Assembly: GCF_017744695.1 (NCBI RefSeq)
Contig: NZ_JAGIAS010000001.1
Coordinates: 587,013 to 651,012 of the forward strand
Length of the DNA: 64,000 nucleotides
Direction of reading: 5' to 3'
Source: Dyadobacter sp.
Lineage (GTDB): Bacteria; Bacteroidota; Bacteroidia; Cytophagales; Spirosomataceae
In this document: piece after piece, positions 34,297 to 43,718 of the stretch
Position numbering within the stretch: the first letter of the stretch is position 1
Layout: the number at the start of each line of letters is the position of its first letter
Notes under the pieces: generated by a model
Database searches by the model: none
Told to the model about the DNA's origin: nothing
The model's input: only the letters and a program-made list of their open reading frames with translations
Program-made: the position numbers and the translations under genes

Positions 34297-35525
34297 AGTA
34301 GTACCGAAACCTCGTCCTCGACATCCCGGCGCGCGGCACGGTGACGTACCACCACGTTACCCGCGTGAAGGATAACCAGGCCCCCGAATGCGCAGAAAGC
34401 CATCATGCCGACCATCGGCATGGCGGTATTGTTATGCAGGAAGCTCACGATGGCCGAAATGACGGCCCCTGCACCCATACGCCAGCTACCCATGAGTGCC
34501 GACGCGCTGCCTGTATGCTTGCGGAAAGGAGCGAGCGAAAGCGCCGAAGCATTAGGGCCGGTAAGTCCCTGTCCCGTCAGGAAGACGAACATCGTCCCGA
34601 TCAGTGAAAAGAGCCCGAACCAGTTGTTATAGACGCCGACTATCAGGAACAGCCCGACAATACTCTGATAAATGAGCGTGAAGCGGATGATCTGCTCGCT
34701 GGTGTATTTTTTAAGTAGAAAGTGGTTTAATTGGGTGGAACCGATCATGGCGACGGCCAGGAATGCAAAAATCCAGCCATATTGCTGCTCGGAGACTTTG
34801 TAGATGTTCATAAACACATCCGAAGAGCCCGAAATATAGGCAAATGGCGCGGCTGTTGCCAAGCCTCCTGCGAGGGTGTAAATCAAAAACTGGGGCTGCG
34901 AAATAACGGTCATATACCCTCCCAACACCGCTTCCGGGCGCAGTGAAACCGTAGCATCTGCGCTACGTCCGGTAGGCAGGAAGAAGTAAATAGCCGTAAT
35001 AATAAGGCTGACAATGCCCGCGAGGATCACGAAAATCCAGTACCAGGCGATAGAAGCCGTCACATAGCCGCCCACGGTGGGTGCTATCATGGGTGAAACT
35101 GCAATTACCAGCGTAATCAGCGAGAAAACTTCTGCACGCTTATCAGCAGGAAAAAGGTCGCTCACGAGCGCCTGTGAAGCTACGAGGCCCACGCACCCTC
35201 CCATGGCCTGGAAGAAACGCATCGTGATCAACGCATCCACGGATGAAGTCATCGCACAACCGAACGAAGCGATCACGTACAATATCAGCCCGGCATAAAG
35301 CGGCTTCTTACGACCGAAGCGGTCGAGCAGCGGGCCGTAAAGCACCTGTCCGATACAAATACCGATGAGATAGCTCGTTAGCGAAAGTTGTACTTTGTCG
35401 ATAGTGGTTTGCAGGTCCGACGCAATCCTGGGAAAGCCCGGCAGGTACATGTCGATGGAAAAAGGACTGACGGTCGCCAGCGATCCGAGGATCAGGATAA
35501 TAAAGAAATATTGCTTACGGCTCAT
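34293..35525 (-). CDS. MFS transporter, Bcr/CflA-type drug efflux
   Basis: 410 residues from the ATG at 35525; an upstream in-frame TTG at 35543 was not used. Twelve hydrophobic helices are evident. The first loop motif is GPLLDRFGRKKPLY near residue 75, typical of MFS motif A, and the MYLPGFPRIASDLQ start after helix 1 is characteristic of the Bcr/CflA (DHA1) drug-proton antiporters. Substrates are not predictable. It is transcribed alone; its 3' end overlaps the nucleoside hydrolase gene by 4 nt. Confidence 0.88.
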   Translation of the reverse strand: MSRKQYFFIILILGSLATVSPFSIDMYLPGFPRIASDLQTTIDKVQLSLTSYLIGICIGQVLYGPLLDRFGRKKPLYAGLILYVIASFGCAMTSSVDALITMRFFQAMGGCVGLVASQALVSDLFPADKRAEVFSLITLVIAVSPMIAPTVGGYVTASIAWYWIFVILAGIVSLIITAIYFFLPTGRSADATVSLRPEAVLGGYMTVISQPQFLIYTLAGGLATAAPFAYISGSSDVFMNIYKVSEQQYGWIFAFLAVAMIGSTQLNHFLLKKYTSEQIIRFTLIYQSIVGLFLIVGVYNNWFGLFSLIGTMFVFLTGQGLTGPNASALSLAPFRKHTGSASALMGSWRMGAGAVISAIVSFLHNNTAMPMVGMMAFCAFGGLVILHAGNVVVRHRAARRDVEDEVSVLL

Positions 35526-35709
35526 GGACTTACATTCACTCAATGTAAAGTTAACGGGCAGGTAAGCACATTAAGTTCCTGTGTTTTGATAAGTGCAAGA
35601 ATTTCATCAATCTGCAACAAAAAGGCCAACGCAACTCATATTCTCCTTGGTCCGTATTTTGTATATATTTAATATCACAATCCTAACTATTCATTTCAAT
35701 CCTGTACAC

Positions 35710-36558
35710 ATGAGAGCTATCTTCATCCTTGTTACCATTTTTCTGGTCAAAATGAACCTGCCCGCCCCGGAAGCTATCTCGACGGCCATTCCGCTTTGTC
35801 ACACGCCTGCCAACGCCATGTCGGAACTGGCCGCGGACCCGGATTTCCGGATGCTGCACGAAACACCGCTGCCTTTCACCTATCAAGGCGCCGGCGAAAC
35901 CATCACTTTCCCGACTTCCGATGGTAAAACTGCATCCGGCTTTCTTCTCAAATCCCCGAAAAAGTCCGACAAATGGCTTTTTGTGTATCAGGAATGGTGG
36001 GGATTAAACGATTATGTCAAACAGGAGGCCGCCAAACTGCACAAAGACCTTGGAGACGTAAACGTACTTGCATTGGATATGTACGATGGCAAAGTAGGCA
36101 CCACACGTGAAGAGGCCGGCAAGCTCATGCAAAGTACGCCTGCTGAGCGCCTCTCGGCCATTACCAAAGGGGGTATTGAGTATGCCGGCGCTAAGGCCAA
36201 AATCGCCAGCATCGGCTGGTGCTTTGGTGGCATGCTGTCACTGCAGAATGCCATTGCCGGTGGCGACCAGGTGGTGGGCTGCGTGATGTATTACGGCCGC
36301 CCCGAAAGTGATGTGGAGAAGTTGAAAAAACTCAACACCGATGTGCTGGGCATTTTCGGTAGTCAGGATCAGGGCATTCCGCCTGCTACCGTCGCTAAAT
36401 TCGAAGAAGATATGAAGGCAGCCGGCAAAAAAGTGACCATCAAAATGTACGACGCCGTCCACGCCTTCGCCAACCCCAGCAACCCGAAATACGACGCCAA
36501 TGCCGCCGCTGATGCGTACAAGCTGTCGTTGGCGTATTTGAAGAAGAAATTGGGGTGA
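35710..36558 (+). CDS. Dienelactone hydrolase family protein, exported
   Basis: 282 residues from the ATG at 35710; the longer frame from 35593 has no ATG and disrupts the signal sequence. The hydrophobic N-terminus (MRAIFILVTIFLV) suggests export, although dienelactone hydrolases are usually cytosolic. The alpha/beta hydrolase triad is visible: Cys nucleophile in GWCFGG, Asp in GSQDQGIP and His in DAVHAFAN. The QEWWGLND element is the oxyanion-side Glu-Trp segment of the family. The substrate is unknown. A hairpin terminator follows 12 nt after the stop. Confidence 0.87.
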   Translation: MRAIFILVTIFLVKMNLPAPEAISTAIPLCHTPANAMSELAADPDFRMLHETPLPFTYQGAGETITFPTSDGKTASGFLLKSPKKSDKWLFVYQEWWGLNDYVKQEAAKLHKDLGDVNVLALDMYDGKVGTTREEAGKLMQSTPAERLSAITKGGIEYAGAKAKIASIGWCFGGMLSLQNAIAGGDQVVGCVMYYGRPESDVEKLKKLNTDVLGIFGSQDQGIPPATVAKFEEDMKAAGKKVTIKMYDAVHAFANPSNPKYDANAAADAYKLSLAYLKKKLG

Positions 36559-36570
36559 TTTTCTGTGGAG

Positions 36571-36612
36571 CTGTAACTAAAAGCCCGGTACTAGCCAAGC
36601 TTTTAGTTACAG
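36571..36612. terminator. Bidirectional hairpin between dienelactone hydrolase and TA locus
   Basis: CTGTAACTAAAAGC (36571-36584) is perfectly complementary to GCTTTTAGTTACAG (36599-36612), with a 14-nt loop. It follows the hydrolase gene and overlaps the natural stop of the frameshifted toxin gene on the other strand. Confidence 0.7.
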
Positions 36613-37016
36613 TTTGTGCAAATCAATGAATTGGGTCAGACTCACAATCTCTGTTTTTCCGAATCTTTTCAAACCCAGCAGATCGAGTTTATTTCCGGTT
36701 ATGAGAAAGTCTGAGGAGCTATCCTGGCACAAGGCAAGCAAAAAGTCGTCTTTGGGTCGGGACTGTGTTGAACAGTGGAAGTGGTTTCAAAGAATATGCT
36801 TCTTTCATGCAAGAGCTCGAAGAAGTTTCTGATTTGAACATCAGATACCAAACGACAGAATTTAGGCCGAAAAATAACGAGCGTCAGCTCTTTCAGCAGC
36901 AAAGCATCCGTGACAATTTCAAATTTGGGGCTTTCAAGAACGAGATTTAACCTGCGCCTCGAATTTTCATTAATCAGCGCACTAACATATAAGTTTGTGT
37001 CAATGACAACTCTCAA
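36607..37016 (-). pseudogene. PIN-domain (PIN_3/PilT-type) toxin, frameshifted
   Basis: The uninterrupted frame gives only 105 residues (stop at 36699) and loses the PIN C-terminus after DPK. Adding one base in the TTT run near 36751-36753 (an A on the coding strand) restores a continuous product of ~137 residues ending FIDLHKL, with the expected DPKDDFLLAL motif. Asp6 of VVIDTN is present, but the last acidic position reads TGNK instead of the usual TGDK. The start is a TTG overlapping the antitoxin stop (TTGA). It is either a decayed toxin or a one-base sequence error; the Asp-to-Asn change favours decay. Confidence 0.75.
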
Positions 37017-37222
37017 TGTGAATTAGCACGAATTACTTTTATTTCCTCTAAAATCTCCTCCTCTGTAATTGAGTCCGTATTGGGCAATGTCTTGGAAAAC
37101 TCCTCCCAACGTTCACTCCACGGACATTTCTCCTCTTTCACGGATATAAGTCCAAGGTCTGCCAGGTCGTCAATCAAACGTCTGGCTTTGGGGTTATTTA
37201 TTTCGATAGTCAGCGTTTCCAT
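37013..37222 (-). CDS. Putative antitoxin of a PIN-type TA pair
   Basis: 69 residues from the ATG at 37222. A beta-strand start (METLTIEINNPKARRLIDDLADLGLI) precedes a charged helical tail (SITEEEILEEIKVIRA), the layout of small PIN-toxin antitoxins in Bacteroidota. It overlaps the frameshifted PIN gene at the stop. Assignment rests on this pairing and the general pattern. It remains intact while its toxin is broken. Confidence 0.65.
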   Translation of the reverse strand: METLTIEINNPKARRLIDDLADLGLISVKEEKCPWSERWEEFSKTLPNTDSITEEEILEEIKVIRANSH

Positions 37223-37296
37223 GATAATCAGTTTTAGTCTAAAATAGAAATCTTCGTCCTGAAAAGCAAATCCGATGCCCCAACGACAGCAACACA

Positions 37297-37321
37297 AAAG
37301 CCCGGCTCATCGCCGGGCTTT
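37297..37321. terminator. Terminator after hppA
   Basis: AAAGCCCGGC (37297-37306) pairs perfectly with GCCGGGCTTT (37312-37321) around TCATC. On the minus strand it is 23 nt past the hppA stop and ends in a T4 run. Confidence 0.85.
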
Positions 37322-37343
37322 GTCACATATCTTTCAGGAAAAT

Positions 37344-39566
37344 TCATTCTCCCTTTCTTTCGAGACGCGACACCGGTGCATCCGCATTTTCAGGCGTATG
37401 TGCGACTGTCACGGTTTGCACTTTCTGGTCAACCTTAACACTTGCCGCTCCGTGAGAACCGGTTCCGATATGCGGAGCGATTACCAATGACACAATCGAC
37501 ATCAGTTTAATCAGAATATTCATCGATGGCCCGGAAGTGTCTTTGAAAGGGTCACCCACCGTGTCACCGGTTACCGCAGCTTTGTGCGGGTCCGACTTTT
37601 TGTAGTAGGTCTCGCCGTTGATCACAACGCCCTTTTCGAACGACTTTTTAGCGTTATCCCAGGCACCGCCCGCGTTGTTTTGAAATATACCCATCAACAC
37701 CCCCGAAACCGTCACCCCTGCCAGTGTTCCGCCTAATACCTCGGGGCCAAAAAGGAAACCTACCAAAACCGGCACGATCAGCGCGATCAACCCCGGCGCC
37801 ACCATCTCTTTGATAGACGCCTGCGTCGAAATCGCCACGCATTTATCGTATTCAGGCTTTGTTGTACCTTCCATAATGCCCGGCAACTCGCGGAACTGGC
37901 GGCGTACTTCCTCCACCATTTTCATGGCGGCGCGTCCTACCGCCGCAATGGCGAGTGACGAAAAAATAAACGGTATCATAGCCCCTACAAAGAGCCCCGC
38001 CAGCACGTTGGCTTTATAAATATCGATCGAGTTGATCCCTGCGACGCCGCAGAATGCAGCAAACAGTGCGAGGGAGGTCAACGCCGCAGAAGCGATCGCA
38101 AAGCCTTTGCCTGTGGCTGCCGTGGTATTACCTACTGCGTCCAGAATGTCGGTACGGCCGCGTACTTCTTCCGGCAAATGCGCCATTTCGGCGATACCGC
38201 CCGCATTATCGGCAATCGGGCCGAATGCGTCGATCGCCAGCTGCATGGCTGTTGTGGCCATCATACCTGCCGCGGCAATGGCTACACCATACAACCCGGC
38301 CATCTCATAGCTGAGAAAAATACCGGCCGCTAGTACCAGGGTCGGGATCACTGTCGATTCCATACCTACCGAAAGTCCGCCGATAATGTTGGTTGCGTGG
38401 CCCGTTGAAGATTGGTTTACAATGGACTGAACCGGACGCTTACCCATTGCGGTATAAAACTCCGTAACCATCGACATAATAGCCCCTACAACCGAGCCCA
38501 GCAAAATCGCCCAATACACGTCCATGGCCGTAAAATCGACACCACGGATATTCAGATTACCTTCCGGCAGCATCCACATCGTGAGCGGATAGCTTACGAC
38601 CAATACCAATATGATCGAACCCCAGTTACCGCGGTTCAATGCAGCCTGCACGTTACCGTGATCGTCGCTCACGCGTACGAGAAACATGCTGAGGATCGAA
38701 GAAATAAGGCCCACACCGGCAATCACCATCGGTAGAAGGATCGGCGCGATACCGCCGAAGTTATCGGTGCCCTGCGCCACGATCTCGCGGCCCAGTACCA
38801 TCGTGGCAAGGATTGTCGCAACGTAAGACCCGAAAAGGTCGGCGCCCATACCGGCCACGTCACCCACGTTATCCCCAACGTTATCGGCGATAGTAGCAGG
38901 ATTACGCGGATCATCCTCCGGGATACCGGCTTCGACTTTACCCACGAGGTCGGCGCCAACATCGGCTGCCTTTGTATAAATACCGCCGCCCACGCGTGCA
39001 AAAAGGGCGATTGACTCAGCTCCCAGCGAGAAACCCGCGAGAACTTCCAGCACGCGCTCCATCGGAAGGCCGTTCACGTCGGTGCTGTCGCCTATAAAAG
39101 TGGAATACAAAATGATAAACAAACCACCCAATCCCAGTACCGCAAGGCTCGCAACGCCGATCCCCATCACGGAACCGCCTGTGAACGACACTTCGAGCGC
39201 TCTCGTAAGGCTCGTACGCGCCGCCTGCGTGGTACGCACGTTCGATTTGGTAGCGATATTCATCCCGATATATCCGGCAAATGCGGAAATAAAAGCCCCC
39301 ACCAGGAACGATACACCGATAAACGCGCTGGAATTTTCAACCAGTGTGCCTGAGTAACCCAGTATCACACTTACAATCAAACCAAAAACAATGAGTACAC
39401 GCCATTCGGCTTTCAGGAAGGCCAGGGCACCATCTGCAATTGCGTCCGCTATGGTTTTCATTTCAGGACTTCCACCATCCTGCCGGACAACCCAGCCTCT
39501 TTTGAAGAACATAACCAGCAAGCCAACAAGGCCTAACGCCGGCACTAAATAGGTAATGTTACTCAT
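37344..39566 (-). CDS. hppA: Membrane-bound proton/sodium-pumping pyrophosphatase, K+-dependent type
   Basis: 740 residues with about 16 membrane helices. It couples pyrophosphate hydrolysis to H+ or Na+ export across the inner membrane. The substrate site is intact: [23 protein letters not shown], then DNVGDNVGD, and later [11 protein letters not shown] and [16 protein letters not shown]. The [10 protein letters not shown] segment carries Ala and Gly at the two positions that mark K+-dependent enzymes (Lys and Thr in K+-independent ones). Whether it pumps Na+ or H+ cannot be settled by eye. The 284-nt gap upstream holds no clear promoter box. Confidence 0.95.
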   Translation of the reverse strand: MSNITYLVPALGLVGLLVMFFKRGWVVRQDGGSPEMKTIADAIADGALAFLKAEWRVLIVFGLIVSVILGYSGTLVENSSAFIGVSFLVGAFISAFAGYIGMNIATKSNVRTTQAARTSLTRALEVSFTGGSVMGIGVASLAVLGLGGLFIILYSTFIGDSTDVNGLPMERVLEVLAGFSLGAESIALFARVGGGIYTKAADVGADLVGKVEAGIPEDDPRNPATIADNVGDNVGDVAGMGADLFGSYVATILATMVLGREIVAQGTDNFGGIAPILLPMVIAGVGLISSILSMFLVRVSDDHGNVQAALNRGNWGSIILVLVVSYPLTMWMLPEGNLNIRGVDFTAMDVYWAILLGSVVGAIMSMVTEFYTAMGKRPVQSIVNQSSTGHATNIIGGLSVGMESTVIPTLVLAAGIFLSYEMAGLYGVAIAAAGMMATTAMQLAIDAFGPIADNAGGIAEMAHLPEEVRGRTDILDAVGNTTAATGKGFAIASAALTSLALFAAFCGVAGINSIDIYKANVLAGLFVGAMIPFIFSSLAIAAVGRAAMKMVEEVRRQFRELPGIMEGTTKPEYDKCVAISTQASIKEMVAPGLIALIVPVLVGFLFGPEVLGGTLAGVTVSGVLMGIFQNNAGGAWDNAKKSFEKGVVINGETYYKKSDPHKAAVTGDTVGDPFKDTSGPSMNILIKLMSIVSLVIAPHIGTGSHGAASVKVDQKVQTVTVAHTPENADAPVSRLERKGE

Positions 39567-39825
39567 GCGATGATCAACGATTTGGTTAAATGGTTTTTTA
39601 TAATTCTCGTAAATATAGAGAAAGGCACCTCATATCAAAATCGCAAAACCCTTATTTTTGATCAATTCGTATAGATTTTATAAAATTTCGGAGAGTTTTT
39701 AAGCCAATTCCGAAGCATTGTTTTGGTAACAAACTGGCTCTCAAGGAATAACAGGAACACTTAGCGAAAGCAATCCCGCCCCTATTTAATAGAATAATAA
39801 AATGAATTATTTGGGATAATCAATG

Positions 39826-39850
39826 AAAAACAGGCTTAAAAATGCCTGAT
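39826..39850 (-). terminator. Weak terminator at the end of the pigment operon
   Basis: On the minus strand CAGGC (39848-39844) pairs with GCCTG (39835-39831) and is followed by T5. It begins 2 nt after the stop of the glycosyltransferase gene. The stem is only 5 bp, so the call is tentative. Confidence 0.45.
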
Positions 39851-41011
39851 TTAACGCTTCGGACGAAGCAAGGCCAACAGTAAAAAACTGGCTACAAAAC
39901 CGACTGCACCCACCGCTGCAGCAAGGAGCGTGCCACCTAAAAAATATTGTACAAAGTTGACATGAATCGACTTCAGCGTCAGGTTTTCAAGGGAGGTAAT
40001 CTGTACCCCATTGCGGTAAAACAACCCGCCGAATTTGTAGCTGGCGTAAATGATGAAAGGAATGGCCGGAGGAATGCTGATATGCGCCGCGGTGAGGAAT
40101 AACACCTTGTTCATCCGGAACAGGATCGACAGCGGAATGCCCACCATGAGTTGAAAACCCCAGATTGGCACGATACCCATAAAAAAACCGAAACCCACCG
40201 ACTTGGCTTTGCTGAAATTACTTTCATCGGACTTAACCGCCTCGTCGCGGATGATTTTCCAGAGGCCTTTTTTCTGAATGTACCTGAACAGCCGCTTCGG
40301 CAGATAGTACACCAGCGTGAGCGTAACCAGCCAGGTATTGAGGATGCTGATGCGCGTAAAATCGCGGAACGGCCTGAAATGCGTCACACGCTCGTCTTTG
40401 TCATAAATCACCCGGATATTGATCGGCAGGATTGGCACGTCCTTCCAGGCCATTTTGACAATCACTTCGATTTCCGTCTCGAATTTCGTCGTGAAAAGCG
40501 ACATTTTTTTCAGCGGCCCGAGCGGGTACAGGCGAAAGCCCGTCTGCGTATCGGGCAATGTTAGCCCGGTCTCGAATTTGAACCAGAAATTGGAGAATTT
40601 ATTCCCGAAAGAGCTCTTGCCCGGCACGCCTTCCTGTTGCATATTCCGCGATCCCATGAGCAATGCGCCCGGGTTTTCGATAGCCGCCTCGATGAAAAGC
40701 GGTATATCGGAAGGTAAATGCTGGCCGTCCGAATCGATGGTGATCGCATTCGCAAAACCCAGCCGTATGGCCTCCGCAAATGCTTTTCGAAGCGAATACC
40801 CCTTTCCTTTGTTCACCACATTATCCAGCACGCGGATTTTCGCGCCGTAACCGGCCAGAATGGCGGTCGTATCGTCCGTAGAGCCGTCGTTTACCACAAT
40901 CACTTCCTGCCCGGACGCATAGTGCAAAACGCCGTCGATCACCCGCCGCAACGTGTTGCAATTGTTGTAGGTCGGAATAATCACACAGCATTGAATGTCC
41001 GAGAGGGTCAT
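39851..41011 (-). CDS. Glycosyltransferase family 2 - DUF2062 fusion, pigment cluster
   Basis: 386 residues. Residues ~7-230 are a GT2 (GT-A) domain: CVIIPTYNN, VNDGSTDDT, the metal-site region ITIDSDGQH and a GFRLY segment. The C-terminal ~150 residues are DUF2062, with three likely membrane helices (FFMGIVPIWGFQLMVGIPLSILF, HISIPPAIPFIIY and the last helix before LRPKR). It may transfer a sugar or other polar group at the inner membrane to the polyene or its lipid carrier (inference). It is last in the minus-strand pigment operon, 21 nt after the dehydratase gene. Confidence 0.85.
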   Translation of the reverse strand: MTLSDIQCCVIIPTYNNCNTLRRVIDGVLHYASGQEVIVVNDGSTDDTTAILAGYGAKIRVLDNVVNKGKGYSLRKAFAEAIRLGFANAITIDSDGQHLPSDIPLFIEAAIENPGALLMGSRNMQQEGVPGKSSFGNKFSNFWFKFETGLTLPDTQTGFRLYPLGPLKKMSLFTTKFETEIEVIVKMAWKDVPILPINIRVIYDKDERVTHFRPFRDFTRISILNTWLVTLTLVYYLPKRLFRYIQKKGLWKIIRDEAVKSDESNFSKAKSVGFGFFMGIVPIWGFQLMVGIPLSILFRMNKVLFLTAAHISIPPAIPFIIYASYKFGGLFYRNGVQITSLENLTLKSIHVNFVQYFLGGTLLAAAVGAVGFVASFLLLALLRPKR

Positions 41012-41032
41012 TGTGGCTTCTAAATGTTAGAT

Positions 41033-41404
41033 TTAAATGACTGAATGGAAACTGGCCCTCGCTTTGAAATAGGTCTTTTCGCCATGCTTGCCCGACGCAT
41101 TCACGTCCAGTACTTCATCCCCTTTGTACTGAATATGGAGCGTCAGTTCCGGCGTTTCGGCCGGATTCAACACTTCCAGGAACTTGCACGTGCTCATTTC
41201 CTTCAATGCAAATGCTTTTTCCAATGCTTTTGATAACACGGCTTTCACCATTTCCACCTGGACAACGCCCGGGAGCACGGGAGCGCCCGGAAAATGTCCC
41301 TGAAATACCGGATGCGTCGCGTCGATCTGTAACGTGCAGGTGATCTGACCAGGCACCTGTTCCAGGCTTGTAATCGTATATAAATCGCTCAGGGGCATGG
41401 TCAT
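41033..41404 (-). CDS. Hotdog-fold 3-hydroxyacyl-ACP dehydratase-like protein, pigment cluster
   Basis: 123 residues from the ATG at 41404, which overlaps the LolA stop by 1 nt. The THPVFQGHFPGAPVLPGVVQVEM segment is the FabA/FabZ-type hotdog signature with the active-site His (GHFPG). The usual later acidic residue position (on helix VEMVKAV) is also present. It should remove water from 3-hydroxy-polyenoyl-ACP after each ketoreduction. A second dehydratase (47319-47738) lies in the same operon; the aryl-polyene systems of other bacteria also use two. Confidence 0.82.
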   Translation of the reverse strand: MTMPLSDLYTITSLEQVPGQITCTLQIDATHPVFQGHFPGAPVLPGVVQVEMVKAVLSKALEKAFALKEMSTCKFLEVLNPAETPELTLHIQYKGDEVLDVNASGKHGEKTYFKARASFHSVI

Positions 41405-42036
41405 CAAAGGTCTTTGAATAGGTTTTCAGCGATCGGCTGGTTGAATTTCTCCTGCTGGAACTTCATGATACTCTTGTCCCCGCCTTTCTCGAAAAAAGAG
41501 AGCTCTTTCAGCCGCAGCGAGCTCCGGGAAAAGTTCATCGTTATTTTGGAATAAATATTCTTTAAACGGCGGTTCACCGGCGTGAGCACGATCTGGTACG
41601 CATCGTTATCTTCGAGAACAGCCGACGAAAAGCCTTTATTCTGCTGAAAATCTCCGTTTACCAGCCCGATCATCAGCTCTTTGATCTGCGCCGCCATCCG
41701 TCCGGCCTGTCCTACGTTTTTCTCCTTATTACCTTCCTGCACACGAAGCTTCTCGCCATTGATCAGGATAATGTATTTCGAAGGCGTACGCTGCTCCCAG
41801 CGCATTTTATCCTTCTGTTGGTAATAAAACAATCCTGAGGATTTTTCAGGCTCTTTGAGTACCGCCAGGTACTTTTCTTCGGTAAATGCTGCCTGAATGG
41901 ACGTCGTGCCCTGCGAAGTTTTTTTCAACTCAGCCAGCACTTTTTCGGGGCTGGCCGACGGCTTGAACGACTGCGCCATCGAGCCGCGGGCGGCCGTCAG
42001 AACGGCCAGTATCACGAGTACTTTAATGCTTTTCAT
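41404..42036 (-). CDS. LolA-like outer-membrane lipoprotein carrier protein, pigment cluster
   Basis: 210 residues with a signal peptide ending near SMAQ. Residues ~35-205 form a LolA-like half-barrel: FTEEKYLAVLKEPEKSSGLFYY, the RWEQRTPSKYIILINGEKL segment and a helical lid. LolA carries hydrophobic lipoproteins across the periplasm; cluster-specific versions in aryl-polyene loci are thought to move the pigment or its lipid. It overlaps the deacetylase gene by 14 nt at its start and the dehydratase by 1 nt at its end. Confidence 0.8.
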   Translation of the reverse strand: MKSIKVLVILAVLTAARGSMAQSFKPSASPEKVLAELKKTSQGTTSIQAAFTEEKYLAVLKEPEKSSGLFYYQQKDKMRWEQRTPSKYIILINGEKLRVQEGNKEKNVGQAGRMAAQIKELMIGLVNGDFQQNKGFSSAVLEDNDAYQIVLTPVNRRLKNIYSKITMNFSRSSLRLKELSFFEKGGDKSIMKFQQEKFNQPIAENLFKDL

Positions 42037-42793
42037 AAGGTTCCTTCCCGATCAGCCCGGGAAGCGGTTCTATTTTAATGCCCATTTCACGACAATGCCC
42101 GATAATGTCCGGCAGGGTATCAGCTGTCAGCGACAGGTGATCATGAAGCAGAACGATGTCCCTGGGCTTTAATTTTGAAATAATCTTCTGAATGAGGTGA
42201 TACTTGTTCCTCGCACGGGTATCCATGCTACGGAGCGACCAGCCGATGGACTGCATTTGCAAATCCTTCAAAGCAGCCGCATACCTGGGGTTTGTCACCC
42301 CGAATGGCGGCCTGAAAAACACCGGCATGCGACCGGTAATGTCATGAATCGCCTCGTTGCACCGCTGAATATCCGTCCGAAGTTTCTGCGTCGAAAACAA
42401 AGCTATCAGGTAATGGTGGCTGTACGAATGGTTTGCGATGGTATGGCCTTCGTCCACGATCCGGCGTAACAGGTCCGGGTGGTTTACGGCCTTCTTCCCG
42501 ATCACGAAAAAGGTCGCTTTCAAGTTGTTTTCAAGCAACGTGTCGAGAATGCGGGGCGTCGAGTCCGGATCGGGGCCGTCATCGAATGTGAGCGCGACCG
42601 CTTTCGTGCGTCCCTTATTGATGGATTTTACAAAGTAATTGGCCCGGATCTGCGCGGAACCGTAAGCCGTCATGCTGATAAAAAGCAATGCAATGCCTGC
42701 CAGCACCAGCCACATGTAATCCGTCTCCCAGAAAATAATGGTACTGAGCGCCGCCGCGGTAATGCAGAAGAATATGAGAAGGTTATGCTTCAA
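42023..42793 (-). CDS. Polysaccharide deacetylase-family (NodB domain) membrane protein, pigment cluster
   Basis: 256 residues if the TTG at 42793 is used; this start overlaps the preceding gene by 11 nt, in line with the tight operon. Two hydrophobic segments at the N-terminus anchor it in the membrane. The NodB metal site is intact: TFDDGPD (residues ~69-75), HSYSHH (~122) and PPFGVTNP (~162). The late catalytic LHDH is also present. These enzymes usually deacetylate glycans in the envelope; here it may act on a sugar-modified pigment or lipid (inference). Confidence 0.82.
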   Translation of the reverse strand: MKHNLLIFFCITAAALSTIIFWETDYMWLVLAGIALLFISMTAYGSAQIRANYFVKSINKGRTKAVALTFDDGPDPDSTPRILDTLLENNLKATFFVIGKKAVNHPDLLRRIVDEGHTIANHSYSHHYLIALFSTQKLRTDIQRCNEAIHDITGRMPVFFRPPFGVTNPRYAAALKDLQMQSIGWSLRSMDTRARNKYHLIQKIISKLKPRDIVLLHDHLSLTADTLPDIIGHCREMGIKIEPLPGLIGKEPYEKH

Positions 42794-43718
42794 TGGCTTT
42801 CAGAAGGGTTAGCCCAAGGTTACTTTTCCTTAATCCATTACAAATCAACACATTCTTTATCTCGCCACTCGTTCCGAGCAAATCCACTGCATAGTGCAAG
42901 GCAAATGCGGATGCAGTCGGATAAGTACCGGCCAGCGACAGATAGTCGAGGTTCCGTGTTACCCCTGGCACGGGAGCTCCCGCGCACAATGCAAGGTCAA
43001 TATCTCCGGCCCGTAAGCCGTTGCGATCCAGAAACGCGTCGATATCCTCCTGCCCGTATGCCGTTCCGCCGCTCGTGTACACATCGGCCAGAGCAGCCTT
43101 TGCACTACCCTGTTTTTCAGCAGAAAGCACAAAAAACGAAGTAGCGGACGTCAGCGGAGCATTGATTTCGAATCCCAGTTGAACTGCAATATTTTCCAGA
43201 ATATCGATATGTTCATCGGCTGCGCCTACGAGCACGTTACGATCGCCCTCACGCAGGAGCATGGCTGCGTCGAGCAATGCGTATTCGAAAGAAAGCGTAT
43301 TCTGCGTGTGGGTCATATTGTAGCCATGGTTGCCGAGGCTCAGCGAAATCTGCCCCGCCATGGTATTATGCGTCGACTGGATGAATGACGTAGGCGGCAG
43401 CAACCCTTCCACTGTCAGCGAGGTGTTCAGGAATTTTTCGGTATCCTGCAAACAGCCCAGCCCGGTGCCCACCACAATCGCATCGGGCTGGCCGATACCG
43501 GCCTGTTCAATGCAATCTTTGGCGCAGGCTACCGACATCCTGAGAAGCTTGCTCATGCGTCGTAACAACCCCGCTTCGATATAGGCCTTATAATCGGGAC
43601 TGATCAATGCGGAAGACGCTTCAACCGGCCTCAGTGCCGCCGAAAAGCCCGGGTTACCGAACGTAGGCTGGTGCGAAATCGACGACGCCGCCGATAGGTA
43701 CAATGCCGGTTTATTCAT
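42783..43718 (-). CDS. Ketosynthase-like chain-length-factor protein lacking the catalytic Cys, pigment cluster
   Basis: 311 residues, shorter than a full ketosynthase. The thiolase-like fold is recognisable (FIQSTHNTMAGQISLSLGN, LLDAAMLLREGDRNVLVGA), but the nucleophile position in the GYN...L segment near residue 141 is Thr, so it cannot condense by itself. It should partner an intact KS as a chain-length factor; the gene upstream (43711-44895) is the natural partner, with an 8-nt overlap. A diverged paralogue lies at 59388-60431. In aryl-polyene clusters such KS-CLF pairs set polyene length. Confidence 0.8.
   Translation of the reverse strand: MNKPALYLSAASSISHQPTFGNPGFSAALRPVEASSALISPDYKAYIEAGLLRRMSKLLRMSVACAKDCIEQAGIGQPDAIVVGTGLGCLQDTEKFLNTSLTVEGLLPPTSFIQSTHNTMAGQISLSLGNHGYNMTHTQNTLSFEYALLDAAMLLREGDRNVLVGAADEHIDILENIAVQLGFEINAPLTSATSFFVLSAEKQGSAKAALADVYTSGGTAYGQEDIDAFLDRNGLRAGDIDLALCAGAPVPGVTRNLDYLSLAGTYPTASAFALHYAVDLLGTSGEIKNVLICNGLRKSNLGLTLLKAIEA

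Noticed and set aside
39567..39850. RNA gene or riboswitch upstream of hppA
   Set aside because: The 284-bp gap is AT-rich, with no stable conserved-looking structure beyond the short terminator hairpin near 39831.
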